DNA from: Lautropia sp.
GTDB lineage: Bacteria > Pseudomonadota > Gammaproteobacteria > Burkholderiales > Burkholderiaceae_E
Assembly (NCBI GenBank): GCA_030527825.1
Contig: JAUNAC010000001.1
Span: forward strand, 248,001 to 312,000
Length of the DNA stretch: 64,000 nucleotides
Reading direction: 5' to 3'
Program-made: the position numbers and the translations under genes
The notes under the pieces: model-generated
Databases searched by the model: none
What the model saw: only the letters and a program-made list of their open reading frames with translations
Told to the model about the DNA's origin: nothing
Shown here: positions 26,452-36,162 of the stretch, piece after piece
Numbering within the stretch: the stretch's first letter is position 1
Layout of the letters: each line of letters starts with the position of its first letter

Positions 26452-28146
26452 TCACACCCCGTCAGAAGGCGGCATGACCCGACGACGGTCAATCGCCTCG
26501 ACAAAATGGCGATGCCCACGCGGCAACACCTGCTGTGTCGCGGTCAGTGCCGGCGCGAACACGTTCCCACTGAACACAACCTCCCGCAACATGCCCGCAC
26601 GGCCCTCGGCCAGTTCCAGTCCCACCCCCAGGCCAGACCAATGCACGGTATTGCCAGCCACTTCACACATCAACAACGGATAATCACCGGCTGCATCACT
26701 GACCTGCGCCAGCGTTATCACGGGCGTGTCTCCGCTCAGATGCATGGTGTTACCAACGATCCGCACCCCATACATGCCACGATTCGTGAAATGATCAACC
26801 CGTCCATAAGGCTGGCCATAGCCGCGATGGCTGCGACGGGGATCGCGACTATTGAACGCTGACTCCACCGCCACGCAGGCACGCTCCGCCTGACCGGTGA
26901 AATGGTTGCACCAGAAACTGTTTTCGTTGGCAGCCACGCCGGTGTATGCCAGATAACGCGGCAAGGCCCCGGCTTCCACCGTCACAGTGTTTTCATGGAA
27001 ACTGTTGCGCGAGCAGCCGACATAAGCCTGCAGCAAACCTTCACCATGGGCGCGCGCAGTGCGGATCTCGTTATAGGCAATGACATTGTCCGACGACCCA
27101 TAGGCCAAATGAATGGACGACGATTCCGAATCAATTGCCTGATTGTCAACGATGATGTTGGCGCAGGAAGAGTCCTGGACCGACATCGACCGCATCTGAC
27201 CCTGCAAATGATTGCCCTGCACCAGTCCCCAGCCAGCACCCGACAGTGACAGCCCGTAATAGCCTCCTGTCACCCGATTGCCCACGACAACATTGCCCCG
27301 GGCAGGCACCGGTATACCGGCCACCATGAAATTCTTGAGCCAGGTCTGCATGGGCGCATGCTCACCCGACGGATAGGTGCGCTCGGCCTCGATCTCGATG
27401 CCGATCCCCCGGTCTGCCGTTGCCATCTCGATCTGGTTGCCCGCCACGACATTGCACATGACGCCGCGCAGAGGGCCACTGGCACAGACCATCGCCAGCA
27501 GCTCATCCACATCCGGCTGCGCCGCCATGTGGCGCACCAGGCTGCGACAACTGGCCCGGCGCCCTGCCCCGCGATGTCCCTCCGCCTGGGCGGGCACCGG
27601 GGCGCCCGGTGCGACATCCTCGGACAACATGCTGCGCAGATAAATCGCCCGCCCGATCCGGATATTGCGAATCCGGTTCTCGACAAAGCAGACACCCTGT
27701 ACATCAATGCCGTAGAACACGGCAGCCTGATCGCGGTAGAAAACCTGGCTGTCGATATCCAGGTGAGCAATCCAGACCGGCCGCGTCACTGGATGTGCGC
27801 CCTGCAAGTTCCGGATCAGGAAGCCGGCCCGGTCATCATCATTGGACAGGATGATCCGCCCGCCCAGACCAAGCACACCGGCAATGGCGCCGGCGATTTC
27901 TATTTGCCCCCGGATCAGATAGGTACCATGCGAGAAAACCAGCCACCCACCCTGCCTGGCAGCCGCCCGGGCAGCCGCAATGCAGGCAACGGTATCATCC
28001 GATACTCCATCGGCCACGGCGCCAAACTGGCGCGGATCCAACTGAGTACGCCCATCCGGACATCCACTGGCGGCGCTGGCCTGCCAGGGCCGCCACAACC
28101 AGCTACTGCATCCTACCCCGGCATATTTCAGAAAGGTACGCCTCAT
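26452..28146 (-). CDS. Exported right-handed beta-helix protein, polysaccharide-lyase-like
   Basis: A 564-residue protein with a twin-arginine-type leader (MRRTFLKYAG) and a hydrophobic stretch, so probable Tat export. Residues 35-75 (QFGAVADGVSDDTVACIAAARAA) match the pectate_lyase_3 opening. Most of the rest consists of short NxI/VxxN rungs (NRIRNIRIG, NVVVGNRVTG, NVIAYNEIRTA, NSFHENTVTV, VRIVGNTM) of a parallel beta-helix. It may trim or release the polymer, or act as an epimerase-like enzyme. The catalytic residues cannot be named. Its ATG overlaps the polymerase stop (ATGA), so the two are translationally coupled. Confidence 0.75.
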   Translation of the reverse strand: MRRTFLKYAGVGCSSWLWRPWQASAASGCPDGRTQLDPRQFGAVADGVSDDTVACIAAARAAARQGGWLVFSHGTYLIRGQIEIAGAIAGVLGLGGRIILSNDDDRAGFLIRNLQGAHPVTRPVWIAHLDIDSQVFYRDQAAVFYGIDVQGVCFVENRIRNIRIGRAIYLRSMLSEDVAPGAPVPAQAEGHRGAGRRASCRSLVRHMAAQPDVDELLAMVCASGPLRGVMCNVVAGNQIEMATADRGIGIEIEAERTYPSGEHAPMQTWLKNFMVAGIPVPARGNVVVGNRVTGGYYGLSLSGAGWGLVQGNHLQGQMRSMSVQDSSCANIIVDNQAIDSESSSIHLAYGSSDNVIAYNEIRTARAHGEGLLQAYVGCSRNSFHENTVTVEAGALPRYLAYTGVAANENSFWCNHFTGQAERACVAVESAFNSRDPRRSHRGYGQPYGRVDHFTNRGMYGVRIVGNTMHLSGDTPVITLAQVSDAAGDYPLLMCEVAGNTVHWSGLGVGLELAEGRAGMLREVVFSGNVFAPALTATQQVLPRGHRHFVEAIDRRRVMPPSDGV

Positions 28147-29486
28147 CGGCCGAGCGGCTGCCGGACAACAGCATGCCGCTGACGCCGGTTACCGAACCAC
28201 TGCATAGATCCCGGATGCCTGACCATGAAAATCACCATTGGCAGCACATACATCCACTGAAAGGCGTACGCCTCAATGTATGGATTGGTTGCCGAAGCCA
28301 GGAAGGCGCTCGAAAAACCGGCAAAGAGATAAATGTCGAACAGGGTCAGCCTGCGGCGCTTCCAGGCATTGAAGACACCCAGGGCATAACTTGCAAACGG
28401 GTAAGCATAGACCAGCAACCCCGCCAGGCCCACTTTGTAGAGCAGAGCCAACCAGACGATCTCATAACGCCAGGGATACTGCAAACTGCGAATATAAGAC
28501 ACACCAATGCCATGGCCGGCGCCCAGTCCATAGGTCTGCACAAACCCATTGAAGAGGGCTGCGGCCTGCTCGGTCCTTTCGCTACCGCCACCTGCACCGA
28601 CTTCATCCATGAAGCGGCCGAGACTGTCGAATACGTCAATATCTGTGAAGACCCCCAGCAGCACGAAGAACACCACGCACAAGCCAATGGCAAGAAGGAT
28701 TTGTCTGGCACTAACAGCTGGTAACGATGCAGCCTGCCCCCCATAGAGCCCAGGCCGAAGCAGATAACCTGCCAGCAGCCCCACCGGAGTAGCCAGCATC
28801 AGAGCCGATCGGCCAGACGTGACTGCCGTTATGGCCAGCAGTCCCAACATGATGTAGAGACGGATATTGGATACGCCACTGGCCAGCAGAGCAAACAGGG
28901 CTGCCGACATGAAAATCAGTGAGCCGTAAACGAACATGGTTGCCCCGGCAGCCCCCTCACTCAGACTGACATTGGCATTTTCCGGATCAATGAAGAAAGA
29001 TACCCCGTCCTTGCCATACGTCAGAAACAGATAGAAAAACAGGGCAACACTCAGCATGCCGAGAAAGGTGTAGCGCTCCATCCATGACTCGAACTGCGAA
29101 GTCTGCAGAGTAGCCAGCACCCCGCCGGCAATGAGTATCCAGAGCGCCGGCGAGATGATGTAGATGAACAGGATCTGCATGAACGCCTCGTTGGGTGCGC
29201 CGGCCGACATGCCCACCGCCAGATAGAGCAGCGTGACGGCAGACGAAGCAACATGCATCCAGACGACCCGCATCATCGGGGTGTTGAAATCCACCATTCG
29301 CCAGGCAAGCAGGGCGGTCAGAAACATCATGCCCATGGTGGGAAGAGGCAGGGAATTGGGAATCACGACTGTCATGAACAGCAGGACAGCGAGTGACCCC
29401 CGAAAACTGTTCTGTAGCCAGAGCGGCCTGAAGGGTGCCTTTTGAGCAGCCGGCGCACGGCCGGCACGTCGGAAAGTCGAAAACAT
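28143..29486 (-). CDS. Polysaccharide polymerase, Wzy-like (copy 2)
   Basis: A 447-residue inner-membrane protein with 11-12 hydrophobic segments and a large periplasmic loop (about residues 265-320). SGRSALM near residue 213 and GLGAGHGIGVSYIRSLQYPWRYEIVWLALLYKVGLAGLL resemble Wzy-type proteins. Family similarity is weak, so the call rests on topology and location: it lies in an operon with an initiating transferase, a glycosyltransferase and the beta-helix gene. Confidence 0.72.
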   Translation of the reverse strand: MFSTFRRAGRAPAAQKAPFRPLWLQNSFRGSLAVLLFMTVVIPNSLPLPTMGMMFLTALLAWRMVDFNTPMMRVVWMHVASSAVTLLYLAVGMSAGAPNEAFMQILFIYIISPALWILIAGGVLATLQTSQFESWMERYTFLGMLSVALFFYLFLTYGKDGVSFFIDPENANVSLSEGAAGATMFVYGSLIFMSAALFALLASGVSNIRLYIMLGLLAITAVTSGRSALMLATPVGLLAGYLLRPGLYGGQAASLPAVSARQILLAIGLCVVFFVLLGVFTDIDVFDSLGRFMDEVGAGGGSERTEQAAALFNGFVQTYGLGAGHGIGVSYIRSLQYPWRYEIVWLALLYKVGLAGLLVYAYPFASYALGVFNAWKRRRLTLFDIYLFAGFSSAFLASATNPYIEAYAFQWMYVLPMVIFMVRHPGSMQWFGNRRQRHAVVRQPLGR

Positions 29487-29516
29487 GCGCAGGAAAACGA
29501 ATCTTGACGAAAGGGA

Positions 29517-30629
29517 TCAATCCAGCTCCTGGAGAATATCCCGGTTGACGGCCTGGACGTCAAACTTCTCCAGCGCCATCCGATAGCTGGCCTCACCCTG
29601 TACAGGAATGCTGGCAGGATCGGCCAGAAAAGCCTCCATGGCCCTGACCAGCGCTCCGACGTCACGCGCAGGAATCAGGCAACCGTTTTCTCCGGGAACC
29701 ACCGTCTGCCGACACCCCGGAACGTCCGTCGTAATGACCGGCCGGCCCATGGCCATGGCCTCCAGCACGGTGCGGGGCATACCCTCCGAATAAGAGGGCA
29801 GCACATAGACACTGCACCGTGCAAGCCAGGGCCGGATATCGGCAACACCACCGTCATAGCGCACGACGCCATCGGTAGCCCAGTCCGCAATCATAGCCGC
29901 CGGAATGGCGTCGGGCGATGTGTCTTTATGTCCGATGATGACAAACTCCGCATCGGGGTAATTCACTTTGACCTGGCGGGCCGCTGCCACATATTCGCAG
30001 ATGCCCTTGGCCTTGAGCAGCCGTGCAGCCAGCAAAAATGACACCGGGCCATCGGGCAGGGGCACCCGGGCATAGTGCCCCAGATTCACGCCCGAGCCGT
30101 TCACCACCCGGGTTTTCGCAACCGGCACAATGCCCTTTCTCACAAACACGTTCCGGTCATCGGGGTTCTGGAAAATGACCCGATGCGCCGGCTTCAGCGC
30201 CTGACGGTACAGATTCACGGCCAGCCAGGCCAGCATGTTGCGCAAGGTAGAACCACCGTGAAACGCGAAGCCCAGGCCCGTGACCATCGGCAGAAAACGC
30301 AGCGGCCGGCACAGGCGGATGGCCAGCCCACCATAAATGACGGGTTTGATGGTGTAGGCAATGACGACATCCGGGCGGATTCGCGACACCAGGCGATGGA
30401 TGGCATACAGTGTACGCAAGTCCTTGACCGGATTCAGGGAGGTTCGGTCTATTGGCAGGGGCACATAGTCCACTCCCCAGTCACGCAAGGCAGCGATGGC
30501 CTCATCCGAGGTGGGGGCGGACGCAGCCGTCACATGATAGCCGCGGGCCATCAGATCCCGGATGAGATCTCCGCGAAAACGGACAAGCGACTGGGCAATT
30601 CCGCCAATGATGATAGCGCGCTTCGACAT
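29517..30629 (-). CDS. Glycosyltransferase, GT4 family
   Basis: A 370-residue GT-B enzyme resembling CapM/PglA-type transferases that add the second sugar of a repeat unit. Motifs include LVRFRGDLIRDLMARGYHV, IAYTIKPVIYG, TGLGFAF, NGSGVNLGHYA, LLAARLLKAKGI and the donor-binding PSYSEGMPRTVLEAMAMGRPVI. A GGAG site precedes the ATG. Similarity to PglA-like enzymes would fit transfer onto an undecaprenyl-linked diacetamido sugar made by the neighbouring genes, but that is inference. Confidence 0.88.
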   Translation of the reverse strand: MSKRAIIIGGIAQSLVRFRGDLIRDLMARGYHVTAASAPTSDEAIAALRDWGVDYVPLPIDRTSLNPVKDLRTLYAIHRLVSRIRPDVVIAYTIKPVIYGGLAIRLCRPLRFLPMVTGLGFAFHGGSTLRNMLAWLAVNLYRQALKPAHRVIFQNPDDRNVFVRKGIVPVAKTRVVNGSGVNLGHYARVPLPDGPVSFLLAARLLKAKGICEYVAAARQVKVNYPDAEFVIIGHKDTSPDAIPAAMIADWATDGVVRYDGGVADIRPWLARCSVYVLPSYSEGMPRTVLEAMAMGRPVITTDVPGCRQTVVPGENGCLIPARDVGALVRAMEAFLADPASIPVQGEASYRMALEKFDVQAVNRDILQELD

Positions 30630-30753
30630 GACTCCAGCACTGAAATCGGGTCAGGAAACAGAACCGGCACGGGCGCCTGACATCGCGAACCGTGCCGGTA
30701 CGGGAACATATGCGCCCGGAACCTCAGGGGCCCAGACGACCAATCACAGCCAT

Positions 30754-31434
30754 TCAGCTCAGGCCGAGCCCTGAGGGTGGGCGCGGCAGATCGGGAAAGA
30801 TGCGCCATACCAGCTGAGACTCGGAAAACAGCACCTGCCAGGCCGTCAGAAAAATGATTTTCAGGTCCACCCAGAAGCTGCGGTGGCGGTAGTACCACGC
30901 CTCCAGCTGGCCTTTGTAGGGATAGACATATTCACGATAAAACTGGCGAGGCTCCATGTCGGTTTCGGTGACCAGACGCTCCTCATCCCGAAATACCAGC
31001 GAGCCGATCCCGGTCAGCCCCGGAACAGACTCATAGACAATACGCTGCACATCGGCTGGATACATCTCAAAACTGACCGGCATCAGCGGCCGCGGTCCCA
31101 CCAGACTCATGTCCCCACGGATGATATTGAGCAGCTGCGGCAGCTCATTGATCTTGGATTTGCGCAGAAAACCACCCAGCGGCAGCAGGCGCGGATCGTT
31201 CCGTACCGTAATGGATCCCCCCGGCATATTGGGGCTGTCCTTCAGCATGGTGGCGAACTTGTAAATGTTGAACGTCCGCCGCTTATAACCCATGCGTTTC
31301 TGCAGATAGAAGACCTCACCCTCTCCGGAAAAACTCAGGATAACGCCGAGCGGCAACAGCAAGGGCAGCAGCAGCAGCGTGCAGCTCAGTGAACTGACCA
31401 GATCAATTGTTCGCTTGAGAAACCTGTACATCAT
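30754..31434 (-). CDS. Initiating sugar-phosphate transferase, PglC/WbaP-type
   Basis: A 226-residue monotopic phosphoglycosyl transferase with an N-terminal membrane segment (residues 12-35) and the conserved core YLQKRMGYKRRTF, IYKFATM, and LPQLLNIIRGDMSLVGPRP. It transfers a sugar-1-phosphate to undecaprenyl phosphate. The Asp-Glu catalytic pair described for PglC reads Asn-Glu here (INELPQ). The ATG at 31434 overlaps the stop of the dehydratase gene; a GTG at 31437 is possible. Being short, it lacks the N-terminal multi-pass domain of WbaP. Confidence 0.88.
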   Translation of the reverse strand: MMYRFLKRTIDLVSSLSCTLLLLPLLLPLGVILSFSGEGEVFYLQKRMGYKRRTFNIYKFATMLKDSPNMPGGSITVRNDPRLLPLGGFLRKSKINELPQLLNIIRGDMSLVGPRPLMPVSFEMYPADVQRIVYESVPGLTGIGSLVFRDEERLVTETDMEPRQFYREYVYPYKGQLEAWYYRHRSFWVDLKIIFLTAWQVLFSESQLVWRIFPDLPRPPSGLGLS

Positions 31435-32654
31435 CACATCCTATGATCAAGATTCTTGCCGGTTTCCTGGTGAGCAAAGCCACCCAGATATTTGTCCAGT
31501 CGCTGCACAACGCCCTCCTTGGTCACCTCGCCCCCAGCAGCCAGATAACCTCGTACCTGCGTGATGAGCCCTTCGATCTCCTGTCGCGTCCGCCCGGGAC
31601 GGGTATGGATGACCCCCAACGCTGCAAACTCGTCAAAGTCCGCCACCTCACCCTCAGCGACAAATTCCTCGACAGGTTTTTCGCCAGTGGTGTCCGACGT
31701 AAAGAAATACACCGGGTATTTCCGGTCACCCGGCCGGAAAGCCGCAGCGGCACGCCGGGCCGACGCCTCGGAATCGTGCTGTTCTGCCTCCAGCCCCAAG
31801 GTTTTCAGCAGATCACAGGCGATGTCCGAAAAACGCCGGACATCAACATCTTCCGACAACCGGGGAAAGAAGATGTCGCCCGAGCGGCCAAGCATACAGG
31901 CCAGCATGCAGATCTGTCCGCTCTCCTCGGGCGAAACGAAATAACGCCGCACATCCAGGGGAGCAGACAGAGGCTGCCCTTTCATCAGACGTTCCAGAAA
32001 GCCCTGGGGAAGGCTGCCATTGGAAAAAGCCACATTGGCAAAGCGTGCCGTCGTCACCGGCAGCAGATCCCGGTAGGCCATGATCAGGTCTTCCATGATC
32101 TTCTTGCTGGCGCCCATAATATTGACCGGGTTGGCCGCCTTGTCGGTCGAAACGCAGAAAAAATGCCGGGGCGGGGTATGGGTCAACCGCTCCAGCAGAT
32201 CACGGGCGCGAAAAACATTGTTTTCCAGCATGGCTTCAATGGAAAAAATATCTTTTTCGCTACGCACATGTTTATGGGCAGCGAAGTTGGCCACAATATC
32301 AAAAGGGCCATGCGCCCCAAACAAGCGTCCGAACACGGGATCAGCAAAACTGACTGGATAGGTAATCAGTTCCGGCGGCAGCGGCAGGCCGTCGGTGCTG
32401 CGCAGATCCCGCACCAGCTCGGTCAAACCGTTCTCGCTGGTATCGACCACCACCACTTTCGCCGGCTCAAATGGCAGCAGCGCCTTCACAAAAGATGCGC
32501 CGATGGTACCCGCACTGCCAATGGCCAGGACGCGGCTGCCCTTGATGCGCTCGCGCAGCACCTGCCGGTTGGCCTCGATATCAGGCAGAAACATGCTGTG
32601 CCCGCGCCCGGTTACCTCTCCGATGAAGGCATTCAAATTCAATTGCCCGATCAT
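31434..32654 (-). CDS. Soluble UDP-HexNAc 4,6-dehydratase (Polysacc_synt_2/LegB-like SDR)
   Basis: A 406-residue short-chain dehydrogenase with an N-terminal Rossmann loop (AIGSAGTIGASFV), NFAAHKHVRSEKD, FFCVSTDKAANPVNIMGASKK (MxxxK replacing YxxxK, normal for this family) and RFANVAFSNGS. There are no membrane segments, so it resembles LegB-type soluble enzymes more than WbpM. The expected product is a UDP-4-keto-6-deoxy-HexNAc, substrate for the aminotransferase whose gene overlaps it upstream by 4 bp. Confidence 0.86.
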   Translation of the reverse strand: MIGQLNLNAFIGEVTGRGHSMFLPDIEANRQVLRERIKGSRVLAIGSAGTIGASFVKALLPFEPAKVVVVDTSENGLTELVRDLRSTDGLPLPPELITYPVSFADPVFGRLFGAHGPFDIVANFAAHKHVRSEKDIFSIEAMLENNVFRARDLLERLTHTPPRHFFCVSTDKAANPVNIMGASKKIMEDLIMAYRDLLPVTTARFANVAFSNGSLPQGFLERLMKGQPLSAPLDVRRYFVSPEESGQICMLACMLGRSGDIFFPRLSEDVDVRRFSDIACDLLKTLGLEAEQHDSEASARRAAAAFRPGDRKYPVYFFTSDTTGEKPVEEFVAEGEVADFDEFAALGVIHTRPGRTRQEIEGLITQVRGYLAAGGEVTKEGVVQRLDKYLGGFAHQETGKNLDHRM

Positions 32655-33787
32655 GCGGCTTTCCCTGAAAAATGTTTTCTGATGACGGCGATAACTTCGG
32701 ACTGCTGATCATCGGTAATGCTGGTCGATGACGGAATACTGATGCAGCGCCCATAGACCTGGCCAGCCACATCATCGTGCTGAACATAGGTGCATTGCGC
32801 ATACATCGGCAGGCGGTTCATGGGCACCCAGAACGGCCGGCAGTCAATGTCTGCCGCGCGCAACGCCGCCATCAGGGCAGCCTGGTCAGCGGTGGCAACC
32901 GTCGTCAGCCAGTTGTTCGGCTGAACCCCGGGTGTGATCAACTGAAAAGACAGATCTCCGCAATCCTTCAGTGCCTGACGATACCGCTCATCCACCACCT
33001 TCTTGCGTTGCAGGAACCCGGGCAGCTGCTCCATCTGGGCAACACCTACTGCCGCCAACAAATTGACCAGACGATAGTTGTACCCCACCTCGTCATGGAA
33101 ATACTCAGTTGCCACGGCCTTGGCAGTCGTGGTCAGGTGTTTGGCATGGCGGGCCAGCCCGGCATCATCGCTCACAATCATGCCGCCACCGCCGGTACTG
33201 ATGATCTTGTTCCCGTTGAAACTGAATGTACCCATCAGGCCGAACGTACCCGCGTGCCGCCCTTGGTACCAGCTCCCCAGCGCCTCGGTGGAATCTTCCA
33301 CCACCGGCAGACCATATTCGCCCGCCAGACTCATCAGGCGGGTCATATCACACATATTGCCCAGCACATGTACCGGCATCAGCGCCGCCAGGCGGCGCCC
33401 CTGCCAGAACAGACCGGACTCCCTGCGTTCGGCTTCGGCCAGGAAACCAGCCAGCAGATCCAGATCCATCTGCCAGGTCTGTGCATCCACATCCACCAGC
33501 ACGGGCTCGGCACTGGCATGGCGAATGGCATTGGCCGATGCGACAAAGGTCAGGTTCGGCACAATGACGGCATCACCTGGCTGCACTCCCGCCAGCATCA
33601 GCGCAATATGCAAAGCTGTCGTGCCATTGACCGTTGCCACACCGTGCTGCGCGCCACTGAACCGGGCAACCGCCTCTTCAAAGCGGGTAACGTAAGCGCC
33701 AACCGAAGAAATCCAGCCAGTATCCAGACAGTCCTTGACATACGCCCATTCATTGCCAGCCAGATTTGGCACCGATAACGGAATCAT
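32651..33787 (-). CDS. PLP-dependent sugar aminotransferase, LegC-like (DegT/DnrJ/EryC1)
   Basis: A 378-residue aminotransferase that places an amino group on C4 of a keto-deoxy sugar. The start at 33787 gives the LegC-like opening MIPLSVPNLAGNEWAYVKDC and TGWISSVGAYVTRFE. PLP-fold motifs are VNGTTALHIAL, VPNLTFVASANAI, VVEDSTEALGS and the lysine loop FSFNGNKIISTGGGG. An in-frame extension to 33898 has no homology. It is the first gene of the minus-strand operon ending in the beta-helix gene. Confidence 0.88.
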   Translation of the reverse strand: MIPLSVPNLAGNEWAYVKDCLDTGWISSVGAYVTRFEEAVARFSGAQHGVATVNGTTALHIALMLAGVQPGDAVIVPNLTFVASANAIRHASAEPVLVDVDAQTWQMDLDLLAGFLAEAERRESGLFWQGRRLAALMPVHVLGNMCDMTRLMSLAGEYGLPVVEDSTEALGSWYQGRHAGTFGLMGTFSFNGNKIISTGGGGMIVSDDAGLARHAKHLTTTAKAVATEYFHDEVGYNYRLVNLLAAVGVAQMEQLPGFLQRKKVVDERYRQALKDCGDLSFQLITPGVQPNNWLTTVATADQAALMAALRAADIDCRPFWVPMNRLPMYAQCTYVQHDDVAGQVYGRCISIPSSTSITDDQQSEVIAVIRKHFSGKAA

Positions 33788-34321
33788 TTTCTTGTAAACA
33801 TCCGGTTGGAAAGACTGCCTGCCCCGAGAATCTCGTGGGCGACGTTGAAAAAAGCAGTAACAGAGAAAAACATCGAACCACCCCGGCGGCTGTGCCACGA
33901 ATGGCCCCTATAACCGGACAAAAAATGCAGCCCTGTAATACCCTGCCCGCAGACCAACAAACAGTCTCAAAAAAACAACAGTTGCAACGGTGCTAGCTCC
34001 GCTGATCTGCGCAATGATACCGTTCGTAGCATGAAGTGTGATTAATCCCCTGCGTGATACAGGCGAATTACATGTAGGTTGCAGAAAATAGCCGCTTTTT
34101 TCCTCATGATGACATCTCTGGCGACGTGAATTATTTCTCTACCCGCCACAAAGTCAATGCCCACAGATAGCGCAACAGGCTGACATGCATCACATGTTTG
34201 CAGATGGCTTTCCTATAGAATTTTCCACGCCTGCCAGGCTCTCTCACGCCCTGTCTGCCGTGCATCGAGCACCTTGCCCCGGCATCCTCAGTCACCCCAT
34301 CTCCTGGCTTTCCCGCGCCCC
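33788..34321. other. Divergent intergenic region between the LegC-like gene and wlbB
   Basis: About 530 bp, AT-richer than the flanks, with promoters expected in both directions. It contains an inverted repeat ACATG-N5-CATGT at 34183-34197. A TATAGAATTTT sequence near 34214 looks like a -10 region, but no matching -35 was found. No coding frame is convincing. Confidence 0.5.
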
Positions 34322-34930
34322 ATGAACAACACCCCCTCCCCTATCAGCATTCATCCAAGTGCCATCGTCGACGAGGGCGCCCAGATCGGCGCAGGCAGCA
34401 AGATCTGGCACTGGACCCACGTCTGCAGCGGGGCCGTGCTGGGCGAGCGTTGCTCGCTGGGCCAGAATGTCTACATCGGCAATCGGGTTTCCATGGGCAA
34501 TAACGTCCGTGTCCAGAACAACGTCTCCATCTACGACAATGTGACACTGGAAGATGACGTGTTCTGTGGCCCAAGCATGGTCTTTACTAACGTGCTCAAC
34601 CCGCGCGCCCACGTCTCGCGCAAGCACGAATATCGCAATACTGTGGTGCGCCAGGGTGCCAGCATCGGTGCCAATGCCACCGTGGTCTGTGGCACCACCA
34701 TCGGCCGCTACGCCTTCATCGGCGCTGGCGCCGTCGTGTCCCGGAACGTGCCCGACCATGCCCTGATGGTCGGTGTGCCGGCACGCCGCACCGGCTGGGT
34801 CTGCCAGTGTGGTGTCAAGCTGCCCGCCCTGCCCCACGGCAAGGAGCAGGCCACCGTGCAATGCCCAGAGTGCCACAGCCGCTATACCATCACCGCCCAG
34901 CACTGCGCCCCGGCCGAACCTGCCGCCTGA
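34322..34930 (+). CDS. wlbB: UDP-2-acetamido-3-amino-glucuronate N-acetyltransferase (WlbB/WbpD)
   Basis: Left-handed beta-helix acetyltransferase of 202 residues that acetylates the 3-amino group of UDP-GlcNAc(3N)A. Hexapeptide repeats run from about residue 5 to 160 (for example [46 protein letters not shown]). A short C-terminal tail has CxC and CPEC, suggesting a small metal site. The ATG at 34322 lacks a good ribosome-binding site. wlbC follows after 85 bp. Confidence 0.9.
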   Translation: MNNTPSPISIHPSAIVDEGAQIGAGSKIWHWTHVCSGAVLGERCSLGQNVYIGNRVSMGNNVRVQNNVSIYDNVTLEDDVFCGPSMVFTNVLNPRAHVSRKHEYRNTVVRQGASIGANATVVCGTTIGRYAFIGAGAVVSRNVPDHALMVGVPARRTGWVCQCGVKLPALPHGKEQATVQCPECHSRYTITAQHCAPAEPAA

Positions 34931-35015
34931 GCGCCCGTCATCCGTTCACTGCCCGGCACCCCCACACGCGGTGCCGCGGCGTTCATCCCTTTCTCTTTTG
35001 CGAGATCACGCCATC

Positions 35016-36149
35016 ATGCCTGCTCCGCTCAAACACATCGATTTCATCGACCTGAAACAACAGTATCAACGCCTGAAACCTGCTATTGATGCACGTATGC
35101 AGGCAGTGCTCGATCATGGTCAGTTCATCATGGGCCCGGAAGTTGCCGAGCTCGAAAAACGGCTGGCCGACTACGCTGGCGTCAAACATGCCGTCGGCAT
35201 CAGTGATGGCACCACCGCGTTGCAGGTCGCCATGATGGCCCTGGGCATCGGCCGCGGCGACGAAGTCATCACAACGCCCTTCACATTCATCGCCACAGCC
35301 GAAACCATCAGCCTGCTGGGCGCGACACCCGTCTTTGTCGACATCGACCCGCTCACCTGCAATCTCGATCCGCAGCAACTGGAACAGGCCATTACACCAC
35401 GCACCCGGGCCATCATCCCCGTCAGCCTGTACGGTCAGTGTGCAGACCTGACCGCCATCAACGCCATCGCAGCCCGCCATGGCCTGCCGGTCATTGAAGA
35501 CGCCGCCCAGAGCTTTGGGGCAACTCACCACGGCCAGCGCTCCTGCGGCCTGACCACCATCGCTACCACCAGCTTTTTCCCAAGCAAGCCCCTGGGCTGC
35601 TATGGTGACGGTGGTGCCTGCTTCACCAACGACGAAGCGCTGGCCACCAAAATCTCGCAGATCCGTCTGCACGGCCAGTCCAAACGCTACGTGCACGCCA
35701 GCATCGGGCTGAATGGCCGGCTGGATACGCTGCAGGCTGCCGTGCTGCTGGTCAAGCTCGACCATTTTGACGAAGACGTCCGCCTGCGCAGCCAGGCCGG
35801 TGCGCGCTATAACGATCTGCTCGCCCGCGCCGCCCACCCGCAGATTCGTCCCGTCTCCGTCGCCGCCGGAAATACCAGCGTATACGCCCAGTACACGGTT
35901 CGCGTACCCCATCGTGCCCAGGTCATCGAGACACTCAAGGCCAACGGCATTCCCACGGCGGTCCACTATCCGATGTGTCTGCATAAACAGCCCGTCTACG
36001 CGAACACGCCACTGGCCAGCCAGTCATTTCCACATGCCGAACAGGCTGCAGCCGAAGTACTCAGCCTGCCCATGTATCCCGATCTCGACGCCGCGTTGCA
36101 GACACAGATCATCGAGCACCTGATCAGCGCCGTCGAGGGCGCACGTTGA
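35016..36149 (+). CDS. wlbC: UDP-2-acetamido-3-keto-glucuronate aminotransferase (WlbC/WbpE)
   Basis: PLP enzyme of 377 residues that aminates C3 of the WlbA product. Motifs are FIDLKQQYQRLKPAID, VGISDGTTALQVAMMALGIG, TTPFTFIATAET, VIEDAAQSFGA and the lysine loop SFFPSKPLGCYGDGGA, followed by LNGRLDTLQAAVLL. The combination with wlbB next door and wlbA nearby supports the specific assignment over a generic sugar aminotransferase. The flippase gene begins 13 bp downstream. Confidence 0.9.
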   Translation: MPAPLKHIDFIDLKQQYQRLKPAIDARMQAVLDHGQFIMGPEVAELEKRLADYAGVKHAVGISDGTTALQVAMMALGIGRGDEVITTPFTFIATAETISLLGATPVFVDIDPLTCNLDPQQLEQAITPRTRAIIPVSLYGQCADLTAINAIAARHGLPVIEDAAQSFGATHHGQRSCGLTTIATTSFFPSKPLGCYGDGGACFTNDEALATKISQIRLHGQSKRYVHASIGLNGRLDTLQAAVLLVKLDHFDEDVRLRSQAGARYNDLLARAAHPQIRPVSVAAGNTSVYAQYTVRVPHRAQVIETLKANGIPTAVHYPMCLHKQPVYANTPLASQSFPHAEQAAAEVLSLPMYPDLDAALQTQIIEHLISAVEGAR

Positions 36150-36162
36150 TCCCGACATCGCC

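Noticed and set aside
30885-30892. ops/JUMPstart-like core GGCGGTAG
   Set aside because: It lies in the middle of the sugar-phosphate transferase coding sequence, on the strand opposite to transcription, and lacks the rest of the JUMPstart sequence.
31443-32708. Plus-strand frame of about 420 codons opposite the dehydratase gene
   Set aside because: The minus-strand protein has all the dehydratase motifs; the opposite frame has no domain or signal.
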